Part shown: positions 41,480-52,384 of the stretch, piece by piece | Layout: each line of letters starts with the position of its first letter | Numbering within the stretch: position 1 is the first letter of the stretch | Source: Allolobophora icterica | Lineage: Eukaryota; Annelida; Clitellata; Crassiclitellata; Lumbricidae | NCBI GenBank assembly: GCA_963556255.1 | Contig: OY744613.1 | Coordinates: 51,048,745 to 51,112,744 of the forward strand | Direction of reading: 5' to 3' | DNA: 64,000 nt | Position numbers and translations under genes: made by a program | The notes under the pieces: generated by a model | What the model was told of the DNA's origin: nothing | Seen by the model: only the letters and a program-made list of their open reading frames with translations | Databases searched by the model: none

Positions 41480-42060
41480 GACCAGTCTTGTACTGGCGCG
41501 TTTGTGCACACGTCAACATGCTAATTACATGTTGACACTACTGCCTTTCCCTCCAACAGAGCTCTGTCCGAGGGAAAGGCTGTTCCATCATTGACCCGGC
41601 GACTGATACCTCTGCAGACAATCACGCAAGTACCTTTGACTCCGTAATCAGCGGCCTTCACTGATAAGCATTCTCTCGTTTCAGAGTTTACTTGGCGAGA
41701 GCGTTCTTATCAGCCTTGGTTTTACAACAAATGCCGAGAAGCTAGGCGGACGGCTTAGCGCCTTGCCCGACGCTCTCAGGCCGACACTGCAAGGGCAGAG
41801 GATGGGCAATCCAGGGCACAGAGCTGCGTTCAGATGGAAAACCGTCACATCCAAAGTCTTTTGATTATTAGACTTCGAAAATCCCGTTGGTGGGTAACAA
41901 TCAGCGTCACGTATACCAGTCGGTGAACCAGTAACTGACAAGAGCAAAGACAGAGGTCTTTCCCTACTGTTGCCTACCATTAATACATGGAAACGAAATA
42001 ATAATAACGACAATTTATATGGCTCCATAACACGGCCATATCGCTACATGGGCGCCTTAC
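41480..42060 (+). mobile_element. LINE-derived fragment (relative of 57190-57390)
   Basis: The segment 41840-42000 ('acaatcagcg', 'cggtgaacca', 'tacatggaaacgaaa') matches 57200-57365 and leads toward the degenerate LINE family. No intact frame exists. Confidence 0.45.
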
Positions 42061-42290
42061 AACTGCTAGCTGGTGGGATAAACCTTGGCAAGCAGGTAAG
42101 ATTTTAACTTAGATTTGAATGAGTCTACTGAGTCTAATGACGGGTGGAAGACTGTTCCAGCATCTGAGACCGGCGGCGAAGCGCGTCCTAATCCTCCGTA
42201 CGCGAAGATCCAGGGCCTACTACATAGATGGGGAAGGAAGCAGACTGCTTCCAATTTGTGCCAGGGTGGGGGGAAGTTTTCCCCCTAATG
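42061..42290 (-). mobile_element. LINE C-terminal fragment, minus strand
   Basis: The minus-strand frame reads FHPSLDSVDSFKSKLKSYLL, resembling the SLDSFKSRLKTHLF-type end of CR1/L2 LINE ORF2. A tail-like stretch follows at lower coordinates. Confidence 0.5.
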
Positions 42291-42306
42291 AAATGGATGT
42301 TGCTGT

Positions 42307-42859
42307 TCGATTGACGATTGTAGAACATAATCCCCCTGGACATTATCCCCCCGGACAGAATCCCCGGAGTAGGACATATATACCCCAGGCTAGGAAATAA
42401 TCACATAGGCCTATATTTCGACATATATATCATGACACGTGGTGAGGGCGAAAAGGACTAAGCCATTGCTGATCATCTCAACCTCAGCAGGAATATATTT
42501 TCAGTTTGTTTAATAAGAAGAATATATTTACAGTTTATTTGATCATGACATTAACAAGCCTTAAGTTAAGAACTAGGCGACATTAACAAGTCTTAGGCCC
42601 TAACTTTGTGCCTAAGTGACAGAATGAGACTAACAAATCTTAATTTTACACCTGAATGACACCAACAAGTCTTTAGTATATACCTTTACGACATTAACAA
42701 CCTGATACTAGGAAAAACAGGGCAATTAAGGTTTATCAATTAAATGTAGAAATAGGCTAATTGCAAAGATAGGGGATTTTGTCGCGGGGATTATGTCCTA
42801 CCGAAAATGGGGGATTTTGTCAGGAGGTGGGGGGATAATGTCCGTACACCTCGATTGAC
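42307..42859. mobile_element. Mutator-type MITE, copy M2
   Basis: The element 42316-42850 is flanked by perfect 9-bp repeats 'tcgattgac' (42307-42315 and 42851-42859). Its ends are imperfect inverted repeats of about 21 bp with a 'gaacataatccccc' core (other end 'ggacattatccccc' when inverted). Further 'aggggattttgtc'-type repeats lie inside both ends. The AT-rich core has no coding capacity. A 9-bp duplication suggests a Mutator-like family. Confidence 0.75.
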
Positions 42860-43499
42860 AGTACTGAGTCAACTGTCGATTGTAATCGAGTCTCTAGACT
42901 GTAAAGTTAACGTATTATGGTATTAATGGTATTATGTTATATTGTTGTTAATGTTTGTCTACATGTTCATAATAAGTTGATATAAAATTTCTCTTATGTC
43001 AGAAAACGTTATTACTTTTTTCTTCTTGAAACATTACCGGAAGTTAGATCTATAAATTGAAGAAAAGCGTTCATAATGCTATTCATTAAAAAAATTTAGT
43101 TGGTCAATGCTACAATTATTGCCGTGTAGTGCAGTGAAAATCGGATTATCAGGTCTTGAAATATTATTGAAAAATAATTGTCGGCTGGATAACACTGTAA
43201 CAGGCAGGGATAGAGCCTCTTACCGCTGCATTACACCAGAAATATGCATTATTAATGCAATCTTTAAAATCCCAATATTTTGGATATTTGCTGAACAGTG
43301 TCCCATATTTTGAAATTGTTGTCCCATATTTATTACAGCCTGTCCCATAATATTTTTACTGTGCACTGGGAGCCCTGCAGAAATCAATTCAACAGTTCAG
43401 TTGAGCTAAAATGTTTAGTTTTCCAAAACCATTTTTCTTTCTCCAAAAATGCGCTAAAACTCACCTACCGCAACATAGAAATCCAAAATTTTTCAGGGG
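42860..43499. other. No gene recognised
   Basis: AT-rich. Three spaced 'tgtcccata' motifs at about 43299-43355 are the only local repetition. Confidence 0.4.
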
Positions 43500-43745
43500 A
43501 AACTCCCGGACCCCTCCACTTCAAGGGGAATGGAGGGGAGGGAATGGTAAAGGATGGGAAAAGAAGAGGGAGATAAGGGGTGGGGAAGGAAGAGGAGGGA
43601 AAAGGGAGGAGAGGGTATAAGGGGTAGAGGAAACGAAGGGGAAGATAGGGATAAGGGGGAAGAGGAGAGGGTTTAGGGGAGGATGGGTGGGATGGGAGCG
43701 GAGGAAGGGAAGAGGAGGTAGGGAAAGGACTTTACCATAGGGAGG
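43500..43745. repeat. Polypurine (GGGA-rich) tract
   Basis: About 245 bases are nearly all purine on the plus strand with many GGGG runs. The tract could form G-quadruplex or triplex structures. The Arg-Gly-Glu frames are composition artefacts. Confidence 0.9.
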
Positions 43746-43945
43746 ATTGCTTCCAGCTTACAGGGGGGATAGTAGGCCCTGCGAAGATCGGTCTTCTTGA
43801 GCGATCTAAGTCGCAGCCCGGACGCATAGGAATGAATCTCGCTGCAAAAGCCACGAAGATACTCGGGCGCAGCCCTGTGGAGTGATTTGAAAATCGCTGA
43901 TATCGACAGCTGACGCAAGAGAGCCGATTTTTACTAATTGCCATC
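43746..43945 (-). mobile_element. LINE C-terminal fragment, minus strand
   Basis: The minus-strand reading gives KSLHRAAPEYLRGFCSEIHS then SGLRLRSLKKTDLRRAYYPP. This resembles the '..AP.YL......Y....LRS' C-terminal part of LINE ORF2. The frame stays open for about 80 codons. Confidence 0.5.
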
Positions 43946-43984
43946 TCCAGGCATTTGAGATTTCTGTAACACTTTAATGATTGT

Positions 43985-44600
43985 AAATGCCCTGTTATTC
44001 AACCATTTATTTACCACCCACAATGGACAAGCCACTCCCCAAGAAAGCTGGAACCGAGGTATCGTCATCGGTATACTTCAGGCCCTTCCTAAATCTAACG
44101 TTCGTTTCAAAAATACTTGAGCGTGATGCAAACCATGAAATGACCGAGTATCTGCCTGAATCTTGCTCCTAGCTCGGTTTCAGTCTGCCTACAAGCGTGG
44201 CTACTCCACCGAGATCGCGCTTCTTAAGTTATTAAATTGCTGCCGGACGTAGTCGATGCCATAGATAAAGCCAACTGGCGCTTATGTCACTACTTGGTAC
44301 GTTGTCTGCATTCGACACAGTCGACCACGACAGCTTAACTCAGCGAATGTCGCGCTTCATTGGAATCAAGGATAGAACGCTCGGATGGCGTGAGTCATGC
44401 GAAAATGGCGCACAAGTTTGTCCATTTGGCAGAGGAGAAGACATCACCTCGGCTGGTCACCTGCTTTGCTTCAATAGGATCATTTATGCAGAAGTTCTAC
44501 CAGCTGAACCCTTTTGCAACCAAACGGTCAGAGGAACGAAGAGGACGAAGAGAAGCAGCAGAGTGAGGGCGATGAATTAAGTCACATAAATATTTCGGAG
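43985..44600 (+). mobile_element. Degenerate LINE copy B
   Basis: RT-region sequence encodes an LGTLSAFDTVDHDSLTQRMS remnant, the [FY]D.VDH motif of the RT palm, at about 44292-44350. Frames are broken. The segment ends where a younger LINE is inserted in the opposite orientation. Confidence 0.7.
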
Positions 44601-44607
44601 TAAAACC

Positions 44608-46458
44608 AAATTGATTCAATTCAATTCAATTCAATTCAATAACTTTATTGTGTCAACTGACAATCAGGAACAAAACATATTAACAGGTAACAAAAAATTA
44701 GACTATTTATAATGCATCCATATACACGCAGAGGACAAAGAGTAGGACCAAAATAGTCCTCAATTAAATAATGGGTACTAATAATCCGTTAAGCATGACA
44801 ACGATAACAAATAGGATGCAGTATAAGGAGCAATTCATATAAATTTCTACGTTAAACAGTTTATTTGCACTTTTTTCTAGACATAGCAACATTTGCCAGG
44901 AGAAACAAAGGGCGCCCCCTAAGGGACCAAAGTCCCGCTAGACGGGGGTACCCAAGCTAGGTCATGTTCAAGAAAAGTTGATGGTTCCTAACAGAAAACA
45001 AGAAAAGAAAATGAAAGTTTTGCACCTCTTACGTGTGTTGACTGAGGTTGATTGGGATAAAGATGCGTTTATTACTCTTAACTATACTTAACTAATCTTA
45101 ACTATCAAGAGTAGAGTTGGATACTCGGGCTCTGGGTGCTCCCACCCCCAACCAGGCCTCGATCAATTTTTGCTGTACTAGATTAAGCCGCTGCACTAGG
45201 ATAAGTTGTTAAGAGGAATTCTTTCACAAGTATCTTAAACTGTCTCCTATTTTGTGCTGTCTGAATATGTGGTGGAATAGAATTCCATATATGTGGTCCC
45301 AGTGCTTTAATACTGAAGGCTCTAAGATTCGTGCGAATTTTTATGGGTCTATATAAAGATGCTCCCCTTGTGTGATAATTGTGGGTCATCGATGCTTTAG
45401 CAAAATAGTTAGCGTAAGACATCGGCAGCATAGCATGCTCGAAGCGATAGAATAGATCTGCTATTTGATAGTTTCTGATCTGATTGATGTTTAATAGCTT
45501 CAGCTTATTGAAGATAGTGTGAGAGGAGTCTCTGGATTCCACTCCAGCAATCCTTTTTATGGCTTTTCTCTGTAACGTGTTCAGTTTATGTAGGCGAGAC
45601 GGATAATTGGATGCCCATATAAAATTACAGTAGGACAAGTAAGGGTATATCAACGTATAATATAAACTTTTTCTGATATCTTGAGGGAGTAAATAAGCTA
45701 TTCTTGACAGTATACCCGTGTTCTTTGCAATTTTCAACGAAATATAGTCTAAGTGTGCTTTCCAATTAAGGTGTTGGTCAATAAAAACTCCCAGGAATTT
45801 AGTATTCTCCACTTGTGCAATCGGATGGTTATTAAGAAGGAATAGCCAATTTACTGGTTTGATTTTCCTATGTGATTTGAAAATGATTAAGTTTGTTTTG
45901 TCAGTATTAAGTGTGAGTTTGTTAACATCAAACCAGTCATTCACCTTCCTTAACTCTTGGTTCACTGTTTCCATGAGACTTTCATACGAAGAATTTGAGT
46001 ATACTAAGCTCGTATCATCAGCGAACAGTATACAATAAAGGGCAGAGGAAACAGAGGCTAGATCATTAATATATATTAAGAAGAGGATTGGCCCAAGATT
46101 GGACCCTTGGGGAACTCCGAAGGCAATGTTACCCAAACCCGAAATAGCACCCTTACATTCAACACTTTGCTTACGATTATCTAAATAACTCTGAAACCAT
46201 TTTAACTGTATTCCCCTGATCCCGTAGTGGCTTAGTTTTTTTAGTAGTATTTTATGATTTACGGTGTCGAAGGCCTTGGCAAGGTCCAAAAACACCCCCA
46301 CAGAATATTCATTGTTATCGATAGATTTAGATATTATTTCTTCCATATCCAAGAGTGCCATGAAGGTCGAGTGACCCGCTTGAAAGCCATGTTGGGATGG
46401 ATGTATCATGTTAGTTTTTTGAATATACGAGATTAATCTATATGGATATATGATATGA
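44608..46458 (-). mobile_element. 5'-truncated CR1-like LINE with open RT frame
   Basis: The element reads on the minus strand from about 46458 to a (TTGAA)n tail at 44608-44640. A 570-bp 3' UTR follows the stop at 45183 and carries AATAAAG shortly before the tail. It is truncated inside the RT domain. The pentamer tail and motifs are typical of the CR1/L2/Rex1 assemblage. It lies in intron 2 of FReD gene 3. Confidence 0.85.
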
Positions 46459-46475
46459 TATATGGAAGCAACCAA
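45183..46475 (-). CDS. LINE reverse transcriptase, C-terminal part
   Basis: The open frame has 430 codons, of which the first 10-15 are flanking sequence read through the truncation point. Visible RT motifs: SQHGFQAGHST (residues 27-37), VFLDLAKAFDTVNH (61-74), GVPQGSNLGPILF (120-132) and the catalytic FADDT (151-155). Then come NKLTLNTDKT, KFLGVFID and a C-terminal region ending with WNSIPPHIQ and a FK-rich tail. No endonuclease domain is present because the copy is 5'-truncated. The intact frame suggests recent insertion. Confidence 0.88.
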   Translation of the reverse strand: MVASIYHIIYPYRLISYIQKTNMIHPSQHGFQAGHSTFMALLDMEEIISKSIDNNEYSVGVFLDLAKAFDTVNHKILLKKLSHYGIRGIQLKWFQSYLDNRKQSVECKGAISGLGNIAFGVPQGSNLGPILFLIYINDLASVSSALYCILFADDTSLVYSNSSYESLMETVNQELRKVNDWFDVNKLTLNTDKTNLIIFKSHRKIKPVNWLFLLNNHPIAQVENTKFLGVFIDQHLNWKAHLDYISLKIAKNTGILSRIAYLLPQDIRKSLYYTLIYPYLSYCNFIWASNYPSRLHKLNTLQRKAIKRIAGVESRDSSHTIFNKLKLLNINQIRNYQIADLFYRFEHAMLPMSYANYFAKASMTHNYHTRGASLYRPIKIRTNLRAFSIKALGPHIWNSIPPHIQTAQNRRQFKILVKEFLLTTYPSAAA

Positions 46476-47300
46476 TGGTCAAGCCAATCCTTTAAAAAGG
46501 TGGCCACTATTCCGGCATTTCTTAGAGTATTCTCGAATGTAGTCAATGCCAAATATTCAGGCCAACTGGCGCTTCTGTCACTACTTGATATGTCGGCTGC
46601 ATTCGACAGAGTCGACCACGACATCTTTATTCAGAAAATGTCGCGCTCGGTTTGAATCAAGGACAGAACGTTAGTTGGCTTGAATCTTGCATAAAATGAC
46701 CCAGACAATCAGATCTGTTCATTTGACAGCGGAGGAGAAGTAACCTAGGCTGGTTACGTGCGGTTTTCCACAAAGGATGAATGATGGTGAAATACGACCA
46801 GCTGACACCACCTGCAACCTTGAAGTCCACTTGATCGGGGCTGGTTTTACCAAATGTGCCATTCTAAAACCCTCAGAATCATTTCAACTTCAAACGCCGT
46901 TATCTTTTCAACATATTCGTAGTCTCCAGGGTTGATTTCCTCAGCAGCCTACTGGCGAATCTGACACTTGTTAGCTAGAGCGGATAAAGTAGAGCGGATA
47001 CAGAAGGTGCTTGACTCTGCTGCACGTTTCGTATATGGTCGGACACCATCTGAAGATGTCTGATGATGATGATCTGCTGTGCGACAACTTACACCGGTTG
47101 CCTATTCCTCAGAAGATTTTCTACAAATTGTGCATGATAACTTACAAAGCACACAATGTGCTCCGTTAACTGAGGATATTTCAAGAAGCAATACGGTTTA
47201 ATTTTTATGCTTTGCAAAAGGCCATCAGTGAACTATATCGTTACACGGTTACAGAAATATATTAAGCTGTTCCTTTCATGGAAACATTCTGGTCGTTGCT
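46459..47300 (+). mobile_element. Degenerate LINE copy C
   Basis: Nearly collinear with 57612-58460. It encodes an ALLSLLDMSAAFDRVDHDIF remnant at about 46565-46625 and later a 'ctgtgcgacaacttacaccg' C-terminal part. Stops and frameshifts abound. The shared breaks with copy D show that both descend from one insertion that was later duplicated with the FReD unit. Confidence 0.75.
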
Positions 47301-47640
47301 TACACCAAAGAGAAATTGTTACCACATTGGAAATATCCTTGTCATCAAAGCTAGATTGCTGTTGAAGTGCCTTTACGGTTAAAAAATCGAAAATATATGT
47401 GTCTTATTTAATTTTTACAAAAACATTATTAGCTCTGAAAAACCGTAGTATCAATATAACACTCCCTATTTCTACCGTCACTATAAAGCTAAGCGCAGGG
47501 CCTCATCTTATAGTCGTATTTCACCATCATGAGCGCCAAGTAGTGTCATAGGGATTGTTAAGAACCATTAAGACACCAGGATTTTAATACAGCGATAATT
47601 AAGTAAGCTCACTAATTGAAATATGCGATCTTTTAAATAC

Positions 47641-47882
47641 CTCGATGCGAAGTGAATAGACGAATCTGTTGGTCAGACGATGGGTCTTTTCGTTTCCGAG
47701 CCAAAACTCGCCTCGTTTTATATCTCCAAATCCATTCTTGTATTCGATCCAGGTTCGAGAGAAGTTCAGGGATCCGTCAAAACGGTGCATTAAGACTATC
47801 CAGTTGTTTGCGATGGGCGGAAGAATAGGAACTTCTCCGAAGTCAATATCATACGCTATATGGACAGTAACAAAAAAGACCA
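47641..47882 (-). CDS. FReD gene 3, exon 2: N-terminal half of fibrinogen domain
   Basis: The 242-nt exon ends at GAG|gtattt (phase 0). It encodes HIAYDIDFGEVPILPPIANN, WIVLMHRFDGSLNFSRTWIE and the GFGDIKRGEFWLGNEKTHRL run. The acceptor used by gene 4 ('aaaccag') is changed to 'gagtgg' here. An AG three bases upstream ('ttctagag', boundary after 47883) restores the phase-1 junction with one extra codon. The splice site is thus probably shifted rather than lost, but this needs transcript support. Confidence 0.82.
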
Positions 47883-48059
47883 CTCTAGAAAATATTGTGC
47901 AATCTTTCTACGAAACTGGCTGCTAGATTCAAATGAACAGATAGACAACAGGAACTCTAAATAAGGGTCTGTCGTGTCGCATAGGGCCAATTCCCGACAA
48001 TGCTTCCCTTTAAATAATGTTCAGGTCGTCGTGGATCCTCTTTTTCTTGGAAAAAAATA

Positions 48060-48115
48060 ATAACAACAATAAAATTAATAATAAAAATGTTGTTGTTGGT
48101 GTTGTTATTAAATTT
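48060..48115. repeat. Conserved intron 1 hairpin
   Basis: An 'aataacaacaa...' arm faces a 'ttgttgttggtgttgttatt' arm around an A/T loop. The same hairpin occurs at 60076-60129 in gene 4. It predates the duplication of the two units. Confidence 0.55.
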
Positions 48116-48264
48116 TCAACGCGCAATGGAATGTAAAGCATTGAATTCAGTCTATGATCACAGTTTCACAGAAGCACAGTCATGAATATAAAACTCTATA
48201 TAAGTTACAGCAGACACAGTGTTATAAATGAGAGCTAGTGCAAATGTACACATTTTCACTCTAC

Positions 48265-48556
48265 CAATTTCGAGTTTCCACGAATTCTGAGTTTGGTTCT
48301 TGATGGAACCCGCTTGAACGGTTTGAAGCTGACTTTTCATTTCCTGCAATGATCCCGTAAGATCTCGAATACTTTGAGCTTGCTTCTTTAGCTCACCAAA
48401 TATCTCAACCATTTGCTGTTGTATCTCTTCTACGATGCTGTTCGACGAGTCTCCATTTTCACAGCTCTGCATAGTGCACTGACCATTCACTGGAAAGATC
48501 ATGTTATACGTTAATATTACAACGGCTGCAAAGTAATAAATCACACGAGAGCTCAT
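48265..48556 (-). CDS. FReD gene 3, exon 1: signal peptide and coiled coil
   Basis: Encodes a leader MSSRVIYYFAAVVILTYNMI to about VNGQC, a cysteine pair (QCTMQSCENGD) and a coil (SIVEEIQQQMVEIFGELKKQ, SLQEMKSQLQTVQAG). It has an N-glycosylation-type NQT and ends WKLEIG with donor G|gtagag in phase 1. About 80% of residues match gene 4. The start codon context is the same as in genes 1 and 4. Predicted secreted, oligomeric. Confidence 0.87.
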
Positions 48557-48800
48557 AGCGACTATATTTTTTCTGTGAATCGACTATGAACGAAATATGC
48601 ACGGCAACTGACAACTTCTCTTTGACAAGATACGCATCGGGTTAAAAACTGAAATGAACGAGGCCTTCCTGACACACATCAGACAACGCTTTTGTTGAGT
48701 TGTAGGTTCAACATCCGCAAGAAGATTGATTTACAAGCTATTTGCCCTGCATGGTCACGTTGACGGATAGAGTTAAGCAGTAAAAGGCCACGTATAATTA
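48557..48800 (-). promoter_or_regulatory. FReD gene 3 upstream region, TATA box deleted
   Basis: The flank aligns base for base with that of gene 4 except near 48640-48665. There the gene 4 text 'gggttgaaaatgtttatact' is reduced to 'gggttaaaaact', 8 bases shorter. The TATAAAC element seen in gene 4 is thereby removed. Confidence 0.6.
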
Positions 48801-48810
48801 TATCGGTGGT

Positions 48811-48817
<7 letters not shown>

Positions 48818-48857
<40 letters not shown>

Positions 48858-48858
48858 T

Positions 48859-48889
<31 letters not shown>

Positions 48890-48943
48890 ATAGATATATA
48901 TATACATATCGAAATATATATGTATATATATATATACATATCG

Positions 48944-49000
<57 letters not shown>
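48818..49000. repeat. (TA)n microsatellite
   Basis: TA repeats with 'cagaaatagata' and 'catatcgaaatata' interruptions. The paralogous tract in the gene 4 unit is at 60860-60975. Confidence 0.95.
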
Positions 49001-49003
<3 letters not shown>

Positions 49004-49004
49004 T

Positions 49005-49082
49005 CATGCTGCCCTGTGAATCTATATATACGTATATATGCTCATGCTGCCCTGTGAATCTAAAGATTCACAGGGCAGCATG
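49005..49082. repeat. 19-bp perfect hairpin plus direct copy
   Basis: Positions 49043-49061 (catgctgccctgtgaatct) pair perfectly with 49064-49082 across a 2-base loop. A further direct copy of the arm is at 49005-49023. The paralogous site at 61255/61444-61462 has only the right arm, so the arms arose locally after duplication. Confidence 0.9.
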
Positions 49083-49540
49083 GTAGATCGCACACTAAAT
49101 CAAACCCCAGAAGTAAAAATCCAGAAACTAAGTCCAGTAAGACAGATTCCAATCATGCGTATGGGAGAGACAAGAGCAGCTGTTGACGCGCCTTGACACA
49201 ATCATTGCAACAAGAACAAGTAACTGTAGAAAGCTGTGTTTGAAAGTCATATAGGATAGATAAACAATTAAGAAATATCAGGAATAAGGGTTTATGACTA
49301 TAGATGAAGAGATGAATACTATGTTCGTCAATAACTGTATAGGGAAATAGTCAAACCCGAACCTGTCAGAAAATCGCTATGATTTACAGGCGTCTCAAAC
49401 ATCACGTGTCACTATTAAACTGTACGCACTCACATCATAAAATATCACCAAGTTTCTGTTTATTCTTCCTGGTCATATAGCATAATTTTTTTATTATTGT
49501 ATCGCTCTGGACAAATAATATAAAACATATAATTAAAGCA
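49083..49540. repeat. Paralogous segment, no gene
   Basis: Matches 61463-61920 nearly collinearly (e.g. 'aatccagaaactaagtccag', 'gtcagaaaatcgctatga'). No exon is present. Confidence 0.6.
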
Positions 49541-49926
49541 TCGTGATCAAAGCTCGAGGGTACGCGTACCCTAAAATAGAATACGTTAAAATACGTACGT
49601 ACCTTTCAAAAAATACAATACGCGTATGGTACGTATCATACACGAAAATTTTATTTAGGGTTTTCATTGACTGACATTAGTGCATTAAGTGCAATGTATG
49701 CTGGATAAACATAGACCTACAATATAGCATTGCAGCAATCAACTACGCTGTATACTGGGTTGCGATTGTTTGCTTAAATTAAATTGAACATTCTTATAAT
49801 ATGCAATGACGTGGTTAACGTATTTTTGTATTGTTTACGTACCCTAAAATAGGGTACGTTAAAAAACGTACGTACCTTTCAAAAAATAGAATACGTATGG
49901 TACGTACCCTCGAGCTTTGATCGTGA
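49541..49926. mobile_element. 374-bp MITE with 6-bp duplication and an empty site in the paralog
   Basis: The element 49547-49920 has terminal inverted repeats tcaaagctcgagggtacg / cgtaccctcgagctttga. It is flanked by 'tcgtga' on both sides (49541-49546, 49921-49926). The paralogous site near 61925-61935 reads 'gcatcgagataataatag' without the insert. Inside, 'gtaccctaaaatag' to 'cctttcaaaaaata' is directly repeated at both ends. No coding capacity. Confidence 0.82.
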
Positions 49927-51310
49927 TAATAATAGCAGGCTGCCACGGCAGTGCTGTGAGAACTTAATTATTAATTAGATATGTATAGCATGCGGCGCAT
50001 TTCGAAGCCCTCATTTATATGTCGCACACGCCATAAAGCGAGTAAGTCAGGCGCTGTATAAATGGGTATAGCCATGTGATGTTGGCAGATCTTCGCAGGA
50101 AAATTATAGTGACGAATACATTTCGTGTCGAAGGATTCCAAACTCTCTGATGGATCTGAAAATTGGTTTGATTCATTTTTGCTGCAAATTTCTGGCAAAC
50201 AGTTTACTTTTTTTCTGGAGAGGTTTTAAAATAGAAAAGCCGTGGCGGAAGTAGGGCTATTCTCACGTAAGGACCCTGTCATAGAAAGTCATAGAACGTG
50301 AACCCATTCTAGCGTCTGTAGAAACTTGAGCCATCAGACAGACGTTGCATAAAGTCTCTCAGACGTACAATGACATTTGGGATTTAGCCTTGGACTAATC
50401 CCTGATCGCTGTTGTGGTTGGCCATATTTTCAGCGAGTTGGCTCGTTTTCATTGGTTTGCTTTTGTCCTTTTGATTTTTGTCATTACACTTTCATTTAGT
50501 TTTAACTGAAAACATTGATAATTTGTTTGTCTTAACGAATGGCTCTATATCCGAAAGCTAGTTCCCTTACATCGTAACCACTTCAGTCCGCTCTGCTCTG
50601 CTATGCTGCGCTCCGCTCCGTTCAACTTTAGCCTACTCCACTCTGCATCGCCCCACTTCACTCTAATCCACTCCACTTCAGCCTCGTTCACTCCAGTCCA
50701 CTCCGTCGAACGACGATTATCACTTGATTTTCGTATCCACCAATTTCTAGTGCAGACTACTATAATGTCTTTCATAGCACCATCGTCATAGTGCACAAAG
50801 AATCTATAATAACTACGGTTTGAAGTGAAACCTTAGTCAACGCCCAAGACTCCAGTTGGCGAACGGGCATAGGTTGTTTTTTCAAGTTACATTCAACAGA
50901 TAAAGCACCATGACTCGAACGTTATTGTTTGTGGTGCACAGTGGTCGACCGGAAAGCGTATTGGAGGTTGTGGGTTGGAATCTATGCCAAGTTATAAAGG
51001 TGCATCGAAATTTCTTCTCCATCTGATCCCATAACCAACTCAGCTATAAGGAGTAAAGTTACTGTACGCTATCAGTAATTCCTATTGATATCAGGAGGTG
51101 AGGGCGAATACCGAACGCTCGCCTTCATAAGTCGAAGCTAGGATAAGCGGGATTCGCTGACACCTCATGCCTTTCCTTCTCGGAATTAGATAATAGATTG
51201 TTCATCTAATTCTTTCCATAACCCTATTATCGGTAATAGCAGGCGTCGACTACACAAATTGTTATTGTTATTCGAAATTTGTCACTTCCAGGAAAAGCTT
51301 ATCAGATCGC
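49927..51310 (+). repeat. Composite flank repeat, copy U5
   Basis: The head 'gcaggctgccacggcagtgc' at 49937 is followed by the 'cgccataaagcgagtaagtc' block, 'ttttaaaatagaaaagccgt', the 'cgctctgctctgctatgctg' block, 'gacgattatcacttgatttt', the SINE and the tail. It is nearly identical in its first 750 bp to U7 (61940-62690). Confidence 0.7.
50925..51175 (+). mobile_element. tRNA-derived SINE-like repeat, copy 6
   Basis: The A box is degraded ('cagtggtcgaccggaaagcg') and the B box is altered ('gggttggaatc'). The body is typical ('ggtgcatcgaaatttcttct', 'ctgtacgctatcagt'). Confidence 0.7.
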
Positions 51311-51337
51311 CGATGTGTGATTGGCCAAATATTATGC

Positions 51338-51945
<608 letters not shown>

Positions 51946-52384
51946 ATATAGCAAATGCGGACTGCAAGACACATCCTTGTCCGTAGGGTCAACGAAGACG
52001 TCGTGATGGTCGCTTAAGGCTTAGGGTTAAGGTCAGTGCCGCCTATGTATTTTGTGCGACAAATAAGCTATGCCTTCCAGTGGAATTTTTTCATTGAAGA
52101 AATTTTATTCCGGTGACATTTGACATTAGCACCGTAAAATCACGTTACATGCATTGAAAAATTACGTGTGTTTGTTTACATATTACCGCAGTCTGCATTT
52201 GTTATTTTGCATGCGATTGATCGGTATGATATTTGCCAAGGCCTGTCCAGAAGTGTTCGTATTATAAACTGTACGTACTCACGTCATAACACGAAGTTTC
52301 TGTCTGTTCTTCCTGGTTATATAGCATATCTTATAACCATGGACAGATATATCATAAACAAACATATTTAAGCATCGAGATAAT
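51946..52384. other. No gene recognised
   Basis: No exon is seen. The part from 52260 ('ctgtacgtactcacgtcata', 'ctggttatatagcatat') matches the FReD upstream flank at 49420-49480 and 61830-61880. Confidence 0.45.
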
